This document shows positions 1-7,122 of a DNA stretch of 12,158 nt, in pieces; position 1 is the stretch's first letter, and each line of letters opens with the position of its first letter. The translations under genes and the position numbers were made by a program. A model generated the notes under the pieces. That model saw only the letters and a list, made by a program, of their open reading frames with translations, searched no databases and had not been told where the DNA came from. This DNA comes from Gammaproteobacteria bacterium (GTDB taxonomy: Bacteria > Pseudomonadota > Gammaproteobacteria > SG8-11): positions 1 to 12,158 of the forward strand of contig JACQEQ010000205.1 in NCBI GenBank assembly GCA_016200445.1, written 5' to 3'.

Positions 1-2
1 AT

Positions 3-86
3 GGCGTCACGGTCGATGGTCAACCCGCACATTTGAAAAATGCACTTGCATCAGGGGATAAAGCGGTAACGCAGACCGACCATTAA
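3..86 (+). CDS. Possible 3' end of an upstream gene (FecR-like fragment)
   Basis: An open frame enters from the left edge and ends at TAA (84-86), encoding 27 residues that include VTVDGQPAHLKNALASGDK. The pattern of a short beta strand, DGQPA, then L-x-SGD, resembles the start of FecR-type domains in periplasmic proteins. A FecR domain would normally continue well past this point, so this could be a truncated gene, a divergent C-terminus, or chance. It overlaps the 3' end of the convergent barrel gene by 36 bases. Without the upstream sequence it cannot be confirmed. Confidence 0.28.
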   Translation, partial: GVTVDGQPAHLKNALASGDKAVTQTDH

Positions 87-521
87 ATCCACTGCAAAAC
101 TAGTTTGCGGAATGATATTGGCGCGTGGCCCGACTTCAGCAAAAAAATCAATTGGCGCCGTACTCCACAGATAACTCACGCCGATGGGGATGCGGATGCC
201 AATCTGCGTTGCAGAAGTTTCTGTTGTGCGTAGCCGCAGACCGAATCCAAAATACATCGGCATGGTTGCACCTTCCATTTCAAACTGCTGGAAATCATGC
301 GTTAGGTAATCAGCATGTACTTGCACATGCTTATTCGTGGTATCCCATTCGGAAAACCAGTCAATCGCAGTGTCACGCGACATCCAAAACTTAGCTGATA
401 AGCCGTTCGGCGCAGGTGTTGCCATTCCAACCGACACCTCGTTACCTAGAAATCCAAAAGCGGAAGCGGTAGCGCTGAATCCCATCAGTACAACGACAAC
501 ACAAATTAATTTGCGATACAT
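51..521 (-). CDS. Small outer-membrane beta-barrel-like protein with signal peptide
   Basis: The 156-residue product starts with a clear Sec signal peptide (MYRKLICVVVVLMGFSATASA, cleavage probably after residue 21). The rest is alternating hydrophobic/polar beta-strand sequence with many aromatic residues, ending VGLRYRFIP. That is close to the aromatic C-terminal signature recognised by the BAM machinery, with two extra residues after the terminal Phe. The likely location is the outer membrane, though a periplasmic beta-rich protein is possible. I do not recognise a named family. The ATG at 519-521 has an AGGA (complement of 532-535) about 10 bases upstream, slightly long for a Shine-Dalgarno. 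The gene is divergent from the exported protein at 657, with 135 bases between the two starts, so the promoters probably lie there. The function is unknown. Confidence 0.72.
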   Translation of the reverse strand: MYRKLICVVVVLMGFSATASAFGFLGNEVSVGMATPAPNGLSAKFWMSRDTAIDWFSEWDTTNKHVQVHADYLTHDFQQFEMEGATMPMYFGFGLRLRTTETSATQIGIRIPIGVSYLWSTAPIDFFAEVGPRANIIPQTSFAVDLMVGLRYRFIP

Positions 522-642
522 AAGCTACAAGTCCTGTTATGAGGTGTCCGTGCAAGCGCGCTATATTAACGCATGCTCGTGGCACGACAAAGCGCAGGGT
601 GGTTACGCCACTGCGGTATTCGAATCACCGCTTTATGGACGC

Positions 643-648
643 AAGGAG
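643..648 (+). promoter_or_regulatory. Ribosome binding site that fixes a TTG start
   Basis: AAGGAG lies 8 bases before TTG at 657. It decides the start of the next gene: the upstream ATG at 573 in the same frame has no comparable site and would put 28 polar residues in front of the signal peptide. Confidence 0.75.
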
Positions 649-656
649 ATTTACAC

Positions 657-1487
657 TTGAAGGTTGACAAACTTTTTTCAATGCTGACGCTATGTATTTC
701 CCTGCCGCTGGCTTTGCCGGCGTGGGCCGCTGAGGATGGCTCGAAGGCCGATCTGGCTATTAATGCATTACTGCGCGATCTGGCAATTTACGAACAGATT
801 CACGATATTTCGCAAACCATCGGTGATGGTTTAGAGCAGCGTCACAATGAACATGAAACGGCGGACGCGAACCGCTGGAAGCGCCTGAGCGACAACGCCC
901 GCACCTATTTTACTGAAGCTGCATTGGCAGCTCGGATGCGCACTTTGTTGAGCAAGGACTACGATGAAGCCCGCTATGCAACTCTCCAGCGTTTAGTGCA
1001 ATCCCAGATTGGTAAACGCTTGTCTGAAATCAAACGCGCCGCACTCTCGGCGCAAGCCACCGAAGCGATTCGCAAATTCGCCAAAGATCAACATGACAAG
1101 GCGCCAGGTCCGGCGCGTGCCAGCCTGTATTCACAACTGGACGACGCATCGGCCGATACCGAATTTCTCGTTGCCACTCAAGCCCTGGCCATCCAGTCGG
1201 TGGCGCGTCTGGGAAATGTGGTAGAGACTAAAAGTCAAGACCTAACCCCCGAGAAGAAGGACATGCTACTGCGCGCAAGTTACGAACAGTTACTCAAGCC
1301 CAGTAAGTTCACCACCCGCATCACCTACGACTACGCCTTCCACGACTTGTCCGACGACGACCTGAAGTTGTTCATCGAGTTTTACCGCTTTGGCGACATG
1401 CAATGGTTTCTGGGCAAGGTCATGGAAGCGCTAAACACGGCTATGGAGCAGGTAACCGCAGAGGCGGAAAAAAAACTCCGCCAATAG
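657..1487 (+). CDS. Exported DUF2059-like protein of unknown function
   Basis: Starting at TTG 657 the product has 276 residues. It opens with a textbook signal peptide (MKVDKLFSMLTLCISLPLALPAWAA would exceed the display limit, so in parts: KVDK, then hydrophobic LFSMLTLCISLPLAL, then PAWA-A), so it is exported to the periplasm. The mature part is mostly alpha-helical. Two stretches look like repeats of a DUF2059-type helical unit. The first is around residues 110-145 (AARMRTLLSKDYDEARYATL...SQIGKRL). The second is near the C-terminus (LSDDDLKLFIEFYRFGDMQWFLGKVME), matching the family pattern of L-[ST]-x-[ED]-E-hydrophobic-x-x-hydrophobic-x-x-F-Y followed by a Gly/Lys-containing helix. The family has no firmly assigned function. 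The gene stands alone, with no clear partner within 280 bases downstream. An alternative ATG start at 573 is less likely because it would bury the signal peptide. Confidence 0.75.
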   Translation: MKVDKLFSMLTLCISLPLALPAWAAEDGSKADLAINALLRDLAIYEQIHDISQTIGDGLEQRHNEHETADANRWKRLSDNARTYFTEAALAARMRTLLSKDYDEARYATLQRLVQSQIGKRLSEIKRAALSAQATEAIRKFAKDQHDKAPGPARASLYSQLDDASADTEFLVATQALAIQSVARLGNVVETKSQDLTPEKKDMLLRASYEQLLKPSKFTTRITYDYAFHDLSDDDLKLFIEFYRFGDMQWFLGKVMEALNTAMEQVTAEAEKKLRQ

Positions 1488-1515
1488 GCGAAGTCCCAAA
1501 ATCCAATTTTCCTTA

Positions 1516-1534
1516 GGGGTGGGCTAAGCACCCC
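1516..1534. repeat. Short GC-rich hairpin in the 1488-1771 gap
   Basis: GGGGTG (1516-1521) and CACCCC (1529-1534) form a perfect 6 bp stem with a 7-base loop GGCTAAG. No T-run follows, so it is not a classic terminator. The string GGGTGGGCTAAGC resembles the dispersed GTAGGGTGGGC palindromes common between genes in many beta- and gammaproteobacteria, so this may be a decayed copy. I see no gene in the remaining bases of this gap. Confidence 0.35.
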
Positions 1535-1771
1535 ACCGCAGATATTTCGAAATCTATCGCCGGATATTCGTTATTCAGAATACTTACCATTTATGCCTTT
1601 ACGAGAATAATTGGCCCGATTCGAAGGCCTTAAGTTGCAGGTGCGCAAGTTAGCGTGGGGTTAGTGATCGTTTGTGTCGAAATTATCGCGATGAAATTCG
1701 ATGGTTGTATTCGCATTGCATTTGCTTTCAATACAGGGCGCGTCTAGGTTATCTGCGAGAGGGAAAAAGAA

Positions 1772-3052
1772 ATGACCGAACCGACCATCGTCTGCCCAAG
1801 CTGCAAGATTGAAATCAAACTCACCGAATCACTCGCCGCACCACTGCTCGCCGCGACACGCAAACAGTTCGAGCAGCAACTGGCGCAGAAAGACAGCGAC
1901 ATCGCCGCGCGCGAGCAAGCGATGCGCGACAAGGAAAAACAGCTTGCCGAAGACCAACGCAAGCTTGACGACCAGGTGGCCGATCAAGTAGCCGCGCAAT
2001 TAAAAGCAGAGCGCGCCCGCATCATTGCCGAAGAATCCAAAAAAGCAAAACTCGCCAGCGCTGCCGAGCTTGACAATAAGTCGCGTGAACTGGCCGACTT
2101 GAGCGAAGTGCTCAAGGTGCGCGATGCAAAGCTTGCCGAAGCGCAAAAGGCGCAAGTCGAACTCATCAAGAAACAGCGTGAGCTCGATGACGCCAAACGC
2201 GAATTGGAGCTCACCGTCGAAAAGCGTGTGCAAGAAGGACTCAACGCCACCCGCCAGCAAGCCAAAAAAGAAGCCGAGGACGAACAAAAGCTCAAGGTCA
2301 TGGAAAAAGAGCAAACCATCGCCGCGATGCAGAAACAAATCGAGGAGCTCAAGCGCCGCGCCGAGCAGGGCTCACAGCAATTGCAGGGCGAAGTTCAAGA
2401 ACTGGAACTTGAAAACTTATTGCGCAGCAAATTCCCGTTCGACGCCATCGAGCCCGTGCCCAAGGGCGAATACGGCGGCGATGTATTGCACCGTGTGATC
2501 GGTGCAGGCGGCCAGCCCGGCGGCAGTATTTTGTGGGAGTTCAAGCGCACCAAAAACTGGAGCGACGTGTGGCTCGCAAAACTGCGCGATGACCAGCGCA
2601 GCGCAAAGGCGGAAATCGCCGTGATCGTGAGCCAGGTGTTGCCAAAAGGCGTTGAAACTTTCGAAATGGTCGAGGGCGTGTGGGTCACACACCCGCGCGC
2701 CGCATTGCCGGTGGCGATGATATTGCGCCAGACCTTGCTGGAGCTTGCGCTTGCGCGGCAGGTGTCCGAAGGCCAGCAGACCAAAACCGAAATGGTCTAC
2801 CAATACCTCACCGGCCCGCGCTTCCGCCAGCGCGTTGAAGCCATCGTCGAAGCGTTCTCCACCATGCAGGAAGACCTCGACAAGGAACGCAAAGCCATCA
2901 TGAAACAATGGGCCAAACGCGAGGAGCAGATCATGCGCGTGATGGGCGCGACGGTGGGCATGTATGGAGATTTGCAGGGGATTGCGGGGAAGTCATTGCA
3001 AGAGATTGAGGGGTTGGGTTTGCTAGCCCTTGAAGACGGCAAAACCATATAG
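1772..3052 (+). CDS. DUF2130 coiled-coil protein, putative nuclease
   Basis: This 426-residue protein has the DUF2130 (COG4487) layout. First comes an N-terminal half zinc-ribbon-like CPSC (Cys8, Cys11), then a long charged coiled coil (about residues 30-215, rich in K, E, Q, A). The conserved C-terminal domain (about 216-425) includes LRSKFPFDAIEPVPKGEYGG, WEFKRTKNWS and LGLLALED. The family is uncharacterised. In the C-terminal domain, GGDV (Asp237) followed by LWEFK (Glu256, Lys258) fits the D...ExK core of PD-(D/E)XK nucleases, so DNA cleavage is a reasonable inference, not proof. The start ATG is preceded by GAGAGGG (1757-1763). It is co-directional with the restriction-modification genes but separated by 153 bases containing a hairpin, so shared transcription is possible but unproven. 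Length is normal for the family and I see no sign of damage. Confidence 0.88.
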   Translation: MTEPTIVCPSCKIEIKLTESLAAPLLAATRKQFEQQLAQKDSDIAAREQAMRDKEKQLAEDQRKLDDQVADQVAAQLKAERARIIAEESKKAKLASAAELDNKSRELADLSEVLKVRDAKLAEAQKAQVELIKKQRELDDAKRELELTVEKRVQEGLNATRQQAKKEAEDEQKLKVMEKEQTIAAMQKQIEELKRRAEQGSQQLQGEVQELELENLLRSKFPFDAIEPVPKGEYGGDVLHRVIGAGGQPGGSILWEFKRTKNWSDVWLAKLRDDQRSAKAEIAVIVSQVLPKGVETFEMVEGVWVTHPRAALPVAMILRQTLLELALARQVSEGQQTKTEMVYQYLTGPRFRQRVEAIVEAFSTMQEDLDKERKAIMKQWAKREEQIMRVMGATVGMYGDLQGIAGKSLQEIEGLGLLALEDGKTI

Positions 3053-3065
3053 CATGGAGAGGTCA

Positions 3066-3088
3066 GCAGACTCATCTTATGAGCCTGC
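3066..3088. repeat. Imperfect inverted repeat upstream of the restriction-modification genes
   Basis: GCAG-A-CTCAT (3066-3075) pairs with ATGAG-C-CTGC (3079-3088) around a 3-base loop: nine pairs and one A/C mismatch. It sits 14 bases after the DUF2130 stop and 37 bases before the small ORF at 3125. No T-run follows. It could be a processed hairpin, a weak or rho-assisted termination signal, or an operator for the downstream cassette. A -10-like TAAGAT follows at 3097-3102, but I see no matching -35. Confidence 0.4.
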
Positions 3089-3124
3089 CAATAGGGTAAG
3101 ATCACGAAAATTTGGGAGAACATC

Positions 3125-3202
3125 ATGGCGAGCGGTAAGCAATTAGGACAGCTAATCTGGGCGAGGGTTAATAGTAACCTTGCGGATTGCAAGAGACCGT
3201 AG
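3125..3202 (+). CDS. 25-codon leader ORF, in frame with the methyltransferase
   Basis: ATG at 3125 follows GGGAGA (3114-3119) at good spacing, a better ribosome binding site than the one at 3206. It encodes MASGKQLGQLIWARVNSNLA plus five more residues (DCKRP) and ends at TAG 3200-3202. That stop is followed by one codon (GAC) and then the methyltransferase ATG, and all three are in the same reading frame. It is either a leader peptide that couples translation to the methyltransferase, or the original N-terminus of the methyltransferase cut off by a nonsense change. The peptide is not recognisable on its own. Confidence 0.42.
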   Translation: MASGKQLGQLIWARVNSNLADCKRP

Positions 3203-3205
3203 GAC

Positions 3206-6200
3206 ATGTCGCTAAAATTAGTTCACGAAAAATTGGGCTGGCCGTCACCGGAAGAGATACGAAATCCTTCTGGCGAGGGAGGCCGCATTTTCGCTGAGTT
3301 GGTTGAGGCCAAAATCCAAAGAGCCATCGCCCTGTTACCCGGCTCTCCAAACGTAAAAATTGGAGTGCTGTTGCGCAACTCCAAGACAACAGTTACCGAA
3401 GCGCCCTTGGCTGTTGTGGCAGAGTTCAGCGTGAAGGCGAGCGATTCGACCCTACGGGAACTTCAGCGCTTGGCATGGAATTTCTCACATAGCCCCACAG
3501 TGGTTACCATTGAGCAAGGTTTATTGCGGGTATGGACCTGCTGCGAACCCCCTGATGATGCGCGACCTATCGGCGACTATGTGGTACACGAATTATCGGA
3601 TGCCGATCTTACTGGTGCTCGTTCTGCCAATATCACCCAACGTGCCACCCAAGTTCTCCACTGGGTAAACCTGGTTTCCGGTCAATTCTTTCGTGAGCGT
3701 TCGGAGAGATTTAACCGCGACCAGCGCGCGGATCAGATGCTGCTGGGAAATCTCCGCCATCTTCGGAAAATGCTTCAGGAAGCAGGTTTAACTGACAACG
3801 ATGTCTGCCACGATCTCCTGGCTCGGATCGTATTCATTCAATTCCTTTTTGACCGCAAAGACTCCAAAGGCAATGCCGCCTTGAACCGTAACAAACTGGC
3901 ATCGCTCCACGAAGAAGGTGTTCTGAAAAAAGACCACAAGGATTTGCACAGTATTCTGGAAAATTATAACGAGACTTATCGTCTTTTCGATTGGTTGAAC
4001 ACCAAGTTTAACGGTGACCTCTTCCCTGGAAAAGGAGATACACATCAGGAGCGCGAGCGCGGTTGGCGAGCCGAGAAAAGTGTAGTCAAGCCTGCTCATC
4101 TTGATCTGCTAAGGCAATTCATTAGCGGTGATTTGGACATGCCGAGCGGGCAACGTTGCTTGTGGCCTCAATATTCCTTCGATGCTATTCCTCTCGAATT
4201 CATCAGCAGCATTTACGAAACTTTTGTTACTGAGCGGGCTTCTGGAGAGGGGATATTTTATACGCCGCAGCATTTGGTGGATTTCATCCTTGATCGGGTA
4301 TTGCCATGGGACGGGGATCAGTGGAACCTGAAAATTCTTGATCCGGCCTGCAGCTCCGGCGTGTTCCTTGTAAAAGCTTTCCAGCGCCTAATCCATCGCT
4401 GGAAACGGACACATCCTGGAGAAGCGGTGCGCGCCGAAATACTGAAAGGTCTTCTTAAAAAAAATCTATTCGGTGTAGACAAGGATCCTCATGCCGTGCG
4501 TGTGGCGTCATTCAGCCTCTATCTCGCCATGTGCGATGAGATCGACCCAAAGCACTACTGGACGCAAGTGGAATTTCCCACGATGCGCGGGCAACGGTTA
4601 ATAAATTCGGATTTTTTCGAAGAAACACAACCCGGCTTCCGCACTAATGAAGACGCTGCCAGTTTCGATCTTGTCATAGGCAATGCGCCTTGGGGTGAGA
4701 ATCTCTTGACACCTGCTGCCAAGGAATGGGCAGAGGATGTTGAGCATCGCTGGCCGCTGGCAAATAAGGACATCGGAAACCTGTTCCTTCCCAAAGCTGC
4801 GGCACTTGTGAAACCGGGTGGGCACATTTCGATGATTCAGTCGGCCAGTTCGTTGTTATTCAATCGAGGCTCTCATGCCCGTGATTTTCGAAAACAGTTT
4901 TTTACTACGTTCCGAATTGAAGAAGTTATCAATCTTTCCGCTTTGCGATTCAAGGTGTTCAACCGAAAGACTCATGCAACCAAGACTTCGGTAGCGCCAT
5001 CGTGCGTGATTACGTTTAGTCCACTGTATCCGGCTAATGACCGATTTCCTTACACTAGCCCCAAACAGACGGAAGAGTTGGCGGACGAATTTGAAATTAT
5101 CGTGGAACCCAAGGACGTTAAATGGATACGTCCAGAAGAGGCCGCCATTGATGCGGATATTTGGACGGCACTGATGTGGGGTGATAGACGGGATAGATCG
5201 CTTGTACGCCGACTGAAGTCTTACCGGACACTTTCCAATCTGGATACCAAGATTGCGCTCAAAGCAAGAGAAGGCATTATTTTTGGCGACCGCAAGAAGC
5301 CACAACCGAAACTACTGGATCATTTGATACTGACGGAAAGGGTTTTTCCAACAGATGACCTGCTTTATCTTAAAACTGACGGATTACAAAAAAACGATGA
5401 AGCATTTACTGATTCGAGAGCATCGACAGATTTTAGTGCATTTGCCTTTCCTCAATTGTTCATCAAGCAGGGATGGCGTAAGGAAACCTCACGCTTTCAG
5501 TCAAGGCTAGTAAATAAAACAGACAATGGTCTGGGTGTTCTCTGTACCCAAAGTTATATAACTGTTCATGTTCCCATCGCACAACAGAGCGTTATTGAGG
5601 CGGCCTGTCTCAGCTCTAACAGCATACTTGCGGTCTATTTTTTGCTCCTAACAAGTGGCCGGTTTGCTTCCTATCGTCCCGAACCGCTTAAAGAAGAACT
5701 GTTGAATGTACCCATCCCCGAACCGCGTTCAGGGTTATTGGACGGCATTAAATCTTCAGAGGACATTGATCAACGCATCCGGGAAGCATTCGAGTTCAAA
5801 GACGCAGAATGGGTACTCATCGAAGATCTGTTCAACACCACGTTGCCGGACTTCAAAGGAGATACTAATTCCCCGGGTCGTCAACGCACACAACGCCGTA
5901 GCAAGTCGTCGGATGAGCCGGAATTAAAAGCCTATTGCGAGTATTTCAGCCGCGTACTAAAAGCTGGCTTTGGCCAAGACAAGCACATCAATGCGACAGT
6001 TTTTCAGGAATCAAACAAAGATTTTCTCCCTTATCGTCTGATTGCATTCGAACTGAATCAGCCATCCGGCGAGAAGTTTCGTGTGGCATCACTTGAAACA
6101 TCCGCGCTTCTGTCCGAACTCGAAACATTGAATCAGACTTGGTTGCGGGGCAGTGGGTCATTAGTAGGCGGCAGCATTTATCACCAGCGAGTGGCCAGGA

Positions 6201-6352
6201 TATATGACTACCGCGATGGGGTGCCCACCGTATTTATTCTCAAACCGGATGCACGCCGCTATTGGACTCGCAGCATGGGCTTGCACGACGCAGACGAGGT
6301 TGCGGGCGATTTCGTTAGCTGGCAGAACACCAAAGATCAGGTTCGGAATTAA
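3206..6352 (+). CDS. Large adenine-specific DNA methyltransferase (Eco57I/type IIG-like)
   Basis: This 1048-residue enzyme is predicted to transfer a methyl group from S-adenosylmethionine to adenine N6. The N-terminal region (1-170) resembles the front part of type IIG enzymes (EFSVKASDSTLRELQRLAWN). A helical region follows (about 175-345; LLARIVFIQFLFDRK). The catalytic core has motif X FYTPQHLVDF (351-360), motif I DPACSSGVFL (379-388), motif II GVDKDPHAVRVA (423-434), and motif IV FDLVIGNAPWGE (487-498). Motif IV has Ala in place of the first Pro of NPPW. Residues about 650-850 probably recognise DNA. A C-terminal domain of about 140 residues (905-1048) is unassigned. No nuclease motif is obvious within it; the nuclease is probably the next gene, 2 bases downstream. 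The ATG has only a weak AAGAGA (3191-3196), and translation may be coupled to the small ORF that ends one codon before it. The product could act in restriction-modification or related phage defence. Confidence 0.9.
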   Translation: MSLKLVHEKLGWPSPEEIRNPSGEGGRIFAELVEAKIQRAIALLPGSPNVKIGVLLRNSKTTVTEAPLAVVAEFSVKASDSTLRELQRLAWNFSHSPTVVTIEQGLLRVWTCCEPPDDARPIGDYVVHELSDADLTGARSANITQRATQVLHWVNLVSGQFFRERSERFNRDQRADQMLLGNLRHLRKMLQEAGLTDNDVCHDLLARIVFIQFLFDRKDSKGNAALNRNKLASLHEEGVLKKDHKDLHSILENYNETYRLFDWLNTKFNGDLFPGKGDTHQERERGWRAEKSVVKPAHLDLLRQFISGDLDMPSGQRCLWPQYSFDAIPLEFISSIYETFVTERASGEGIFYTPQHLVDFILDRVLPWDGDQWNLKILDPACSSGVFLVKAFQRLIHRWKRTHPGEAVRAEILKGLLKKNLFGVDKDPHAVRVASFSLYLAMCDEIDPKHYWTQVEFPTMRGQRLINSDFFEETQPGFRTNEDAASFDLVIGNAPWGENLLTPAAKEWAEDVEHRWPLANKDIGNLFLPKAAALVKPGGHISMIQSASSLLFNRGSHARDFRKQFFTTFRIEEVINLSALRFKVFNRKTHATKTSVAPSCVITFSPLYPANDRFPYTSPKQTEELADEFEIIVEPKDVKWIRPEEAAIDADIWTALMWGDRRDRSLVRRLKSYRTLSNLDTKIALKAREGIIFGDRKKPQPKLLDHLILTERVFPTDDLLYLKTDGLQKNDEAFTDSRASTDFSAFAFPQLFIKQGWRKETSRFQSRLVNKTDNGLGVLCTQSYITVHVPIAQQSVIEAACLSSNSILAVYFLLLTSGRFASYRPEPLKEELLNVPIPEPRSGLLDGIKSSEDIDQRIREAFEFKDAEWVLIEDLFNTTLPDFKGDTNSPGRQRTQRRSKSSDEPELKAYCEYFSRVLKAGFGQDKHINATVFQESNKDFLPYRLIAFELNQPSGEKFRVASLETSALLSELETLNQTWLRGSGSLVGGSIYHQRVARIYDYRDGVPTVFILKPDARRYWTRSMGLHDADEVAGDFVSWQNTKDQVRN

Positions 6353-6354
6353 AC

Positions 6355-7026
6355 GTGGGCAATCGGTCAAAGTTTTTTAGTCATGCATCAGCGCCCCCGC
6401 CTGACTTTCTGCGCCTTTCATCTGTATGGTGCAAGGATCAGTCTGAAAATATGCTCGGGCTCATCTGGCGTGGTTATGACCAGATGCAAAGCGATAAACC
6501 AATCGTGGATGGTCGAGATTTAGAACGCAGCATTACCCAACTGCTTGAACCGCGCATTGCCCGCGCCATGTCAGGCGACGAACCATTTTATGTCCAGCAC
6601 GGGCCTTTCGAGCGTGCGACCATGCAGCCGCCTCCTGCGCAACCGCCTCAAAACGACATTGCTTTCAAGCTCTGGGCTGATGAGCGGATCATGTGGCCTA
6701 TGGAAGCAAAGGTTCTGGAAACTTCGGGGGCCGTTTCAGAATATATTAAAGACATTCACGAGCAGTTCTTGGCTTGTCGCTACGCCCCCTTCTCCGGGGA
6801 AGGAGCCATGCTTGGTTATCTTTTATCAGGTACAGCGGACGATGCTTTTCAAAACATTTCCAAAAAAACGCCTTGTGGGCTGGAAGATCATCCTGCCTTC
6901 TCTTCTCGCCCTCAAAAGCTATCCAGTCACACTCGAAACGTTCCCTCTGGCAAAACCTATCCGTCGAGATTCTGTTGTCATCATTTGATGCTGGAATTTC
7001 CGTATTTAAAGCGGGTTTCTGGATAA
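6355..7026 (+). CDS. Putative PD-(D/E)XK restriction endonuclease partner
   Basis: A GTG start lies 2 bases after the methyltransferase stop, so the two are almost certainly co-transcribed and translationally coupled. The next in-frame Met is 33 residues in, which would leave a gap, so GTG is preferred. The 223-residue product has an acidic helix (RDLERSITQLLEPRI, Glu57), then NDIAF (Asp101) and WPMEAKVL (Glu117, Lys119). This is the D...ExK core of PD-(D/E)XK nucleases, followed by a helix with YIKDIHEQFL. The C-terminal part holds HTR and FCCHHLMLEF. I do not know a named family. The context supports the role of cognate nuclease to the methyltransferase, perhaps cutting unmethylated DNA. 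The frame stays open for 24 more codons after the TAA, up to a terminator, so the protein may have lost its natural end. Other readings are a non-catalytic specificity or accessory subunit. Confidence 0.68.
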   Translation: MGNRSKFFSHASAPPPDFLRLSSVWCKDQSENMLGLIWRGYDQMQSDKPIVDGRDLERSITQLLEPRIARAMSGDEPFYVQHGPFERATMQPPPAQPPQNDIAFKLWADERIMWPMEAKVLETSGAVSEYIKDIHEQFLACRYAPFSGEGAMLGYLLSGTADDAFQNISKKTPCGLEDHPAFSSRPQKLSSHTRNVPSGKTYPSRFCCHHLMLEFPYLKRVSG

Positions 7027-7101
7027 TGTTTCTCACAACTCCTTGTCGATGCAGGAGCCGTACAATTTGTTGGCGAGCCTGAAAAAAGCTATCACGCCTA
7101 G
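7027..7101 (+). other. In-frame open extension after the nuclease stop
   Basis: After TAA at 7024-7026 the same frame stays open for 24 codons, including SQLLVDAGAVQFVGEPEKSY, and ends at TAG 7099-7101, touching the first base of the terminator stem. The composition looks like real protein. The likely reading is that the nuclease once ended here and was shortened by a nonsense change. A 24-codon open run can also happen by chance, so this is tentative. Confidence 0.38.
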
Positions 7102-7122
7102 CGGCATCACGCCGCTTTTTTT
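7100..7122 (+). terminator. Rho-independent terminator of the restriction-modification operon
   Basis: AGCGGC (7100-7105), loop ATCAC, GCCGCT (7111-7116), with an unbroken run of seven T from 7116 to 7122. It is oriented to stop + strand transcription coming from the nuclease gene. It overlaps the last codons of convergent higA, whose stop is at 7107-7109, so the two operons end back to back. Confidence 0.8.

Noticed and set aside
562..567. TATATT as a -10 box for the divergent genes at 521 and 657
   Set aside because: No -35 hexamer at suitable spacing on either strand.
1544..1553. Palindrome ATTTCGAAAT in the 1488-1771 gap
   Set aside because: Ten bases only, no neighbouring copy or promoter context.
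1744..1752. CTAGGTTAT upstream of the DUF2130 gene, identical to a nine-base part of the fic repeats
   Set aside because: A single short match without the 24-base phasing; likely chance.
6545..7082. Alternative + strand frames within the nuclease gene, suggesting a frameshift
   Set aside because: The 6355 frame stays protein-like to its end (HTR, FCCHHLMLEF), so no frameshift is needed. The other frames are Arg/Ser-rich shadows.
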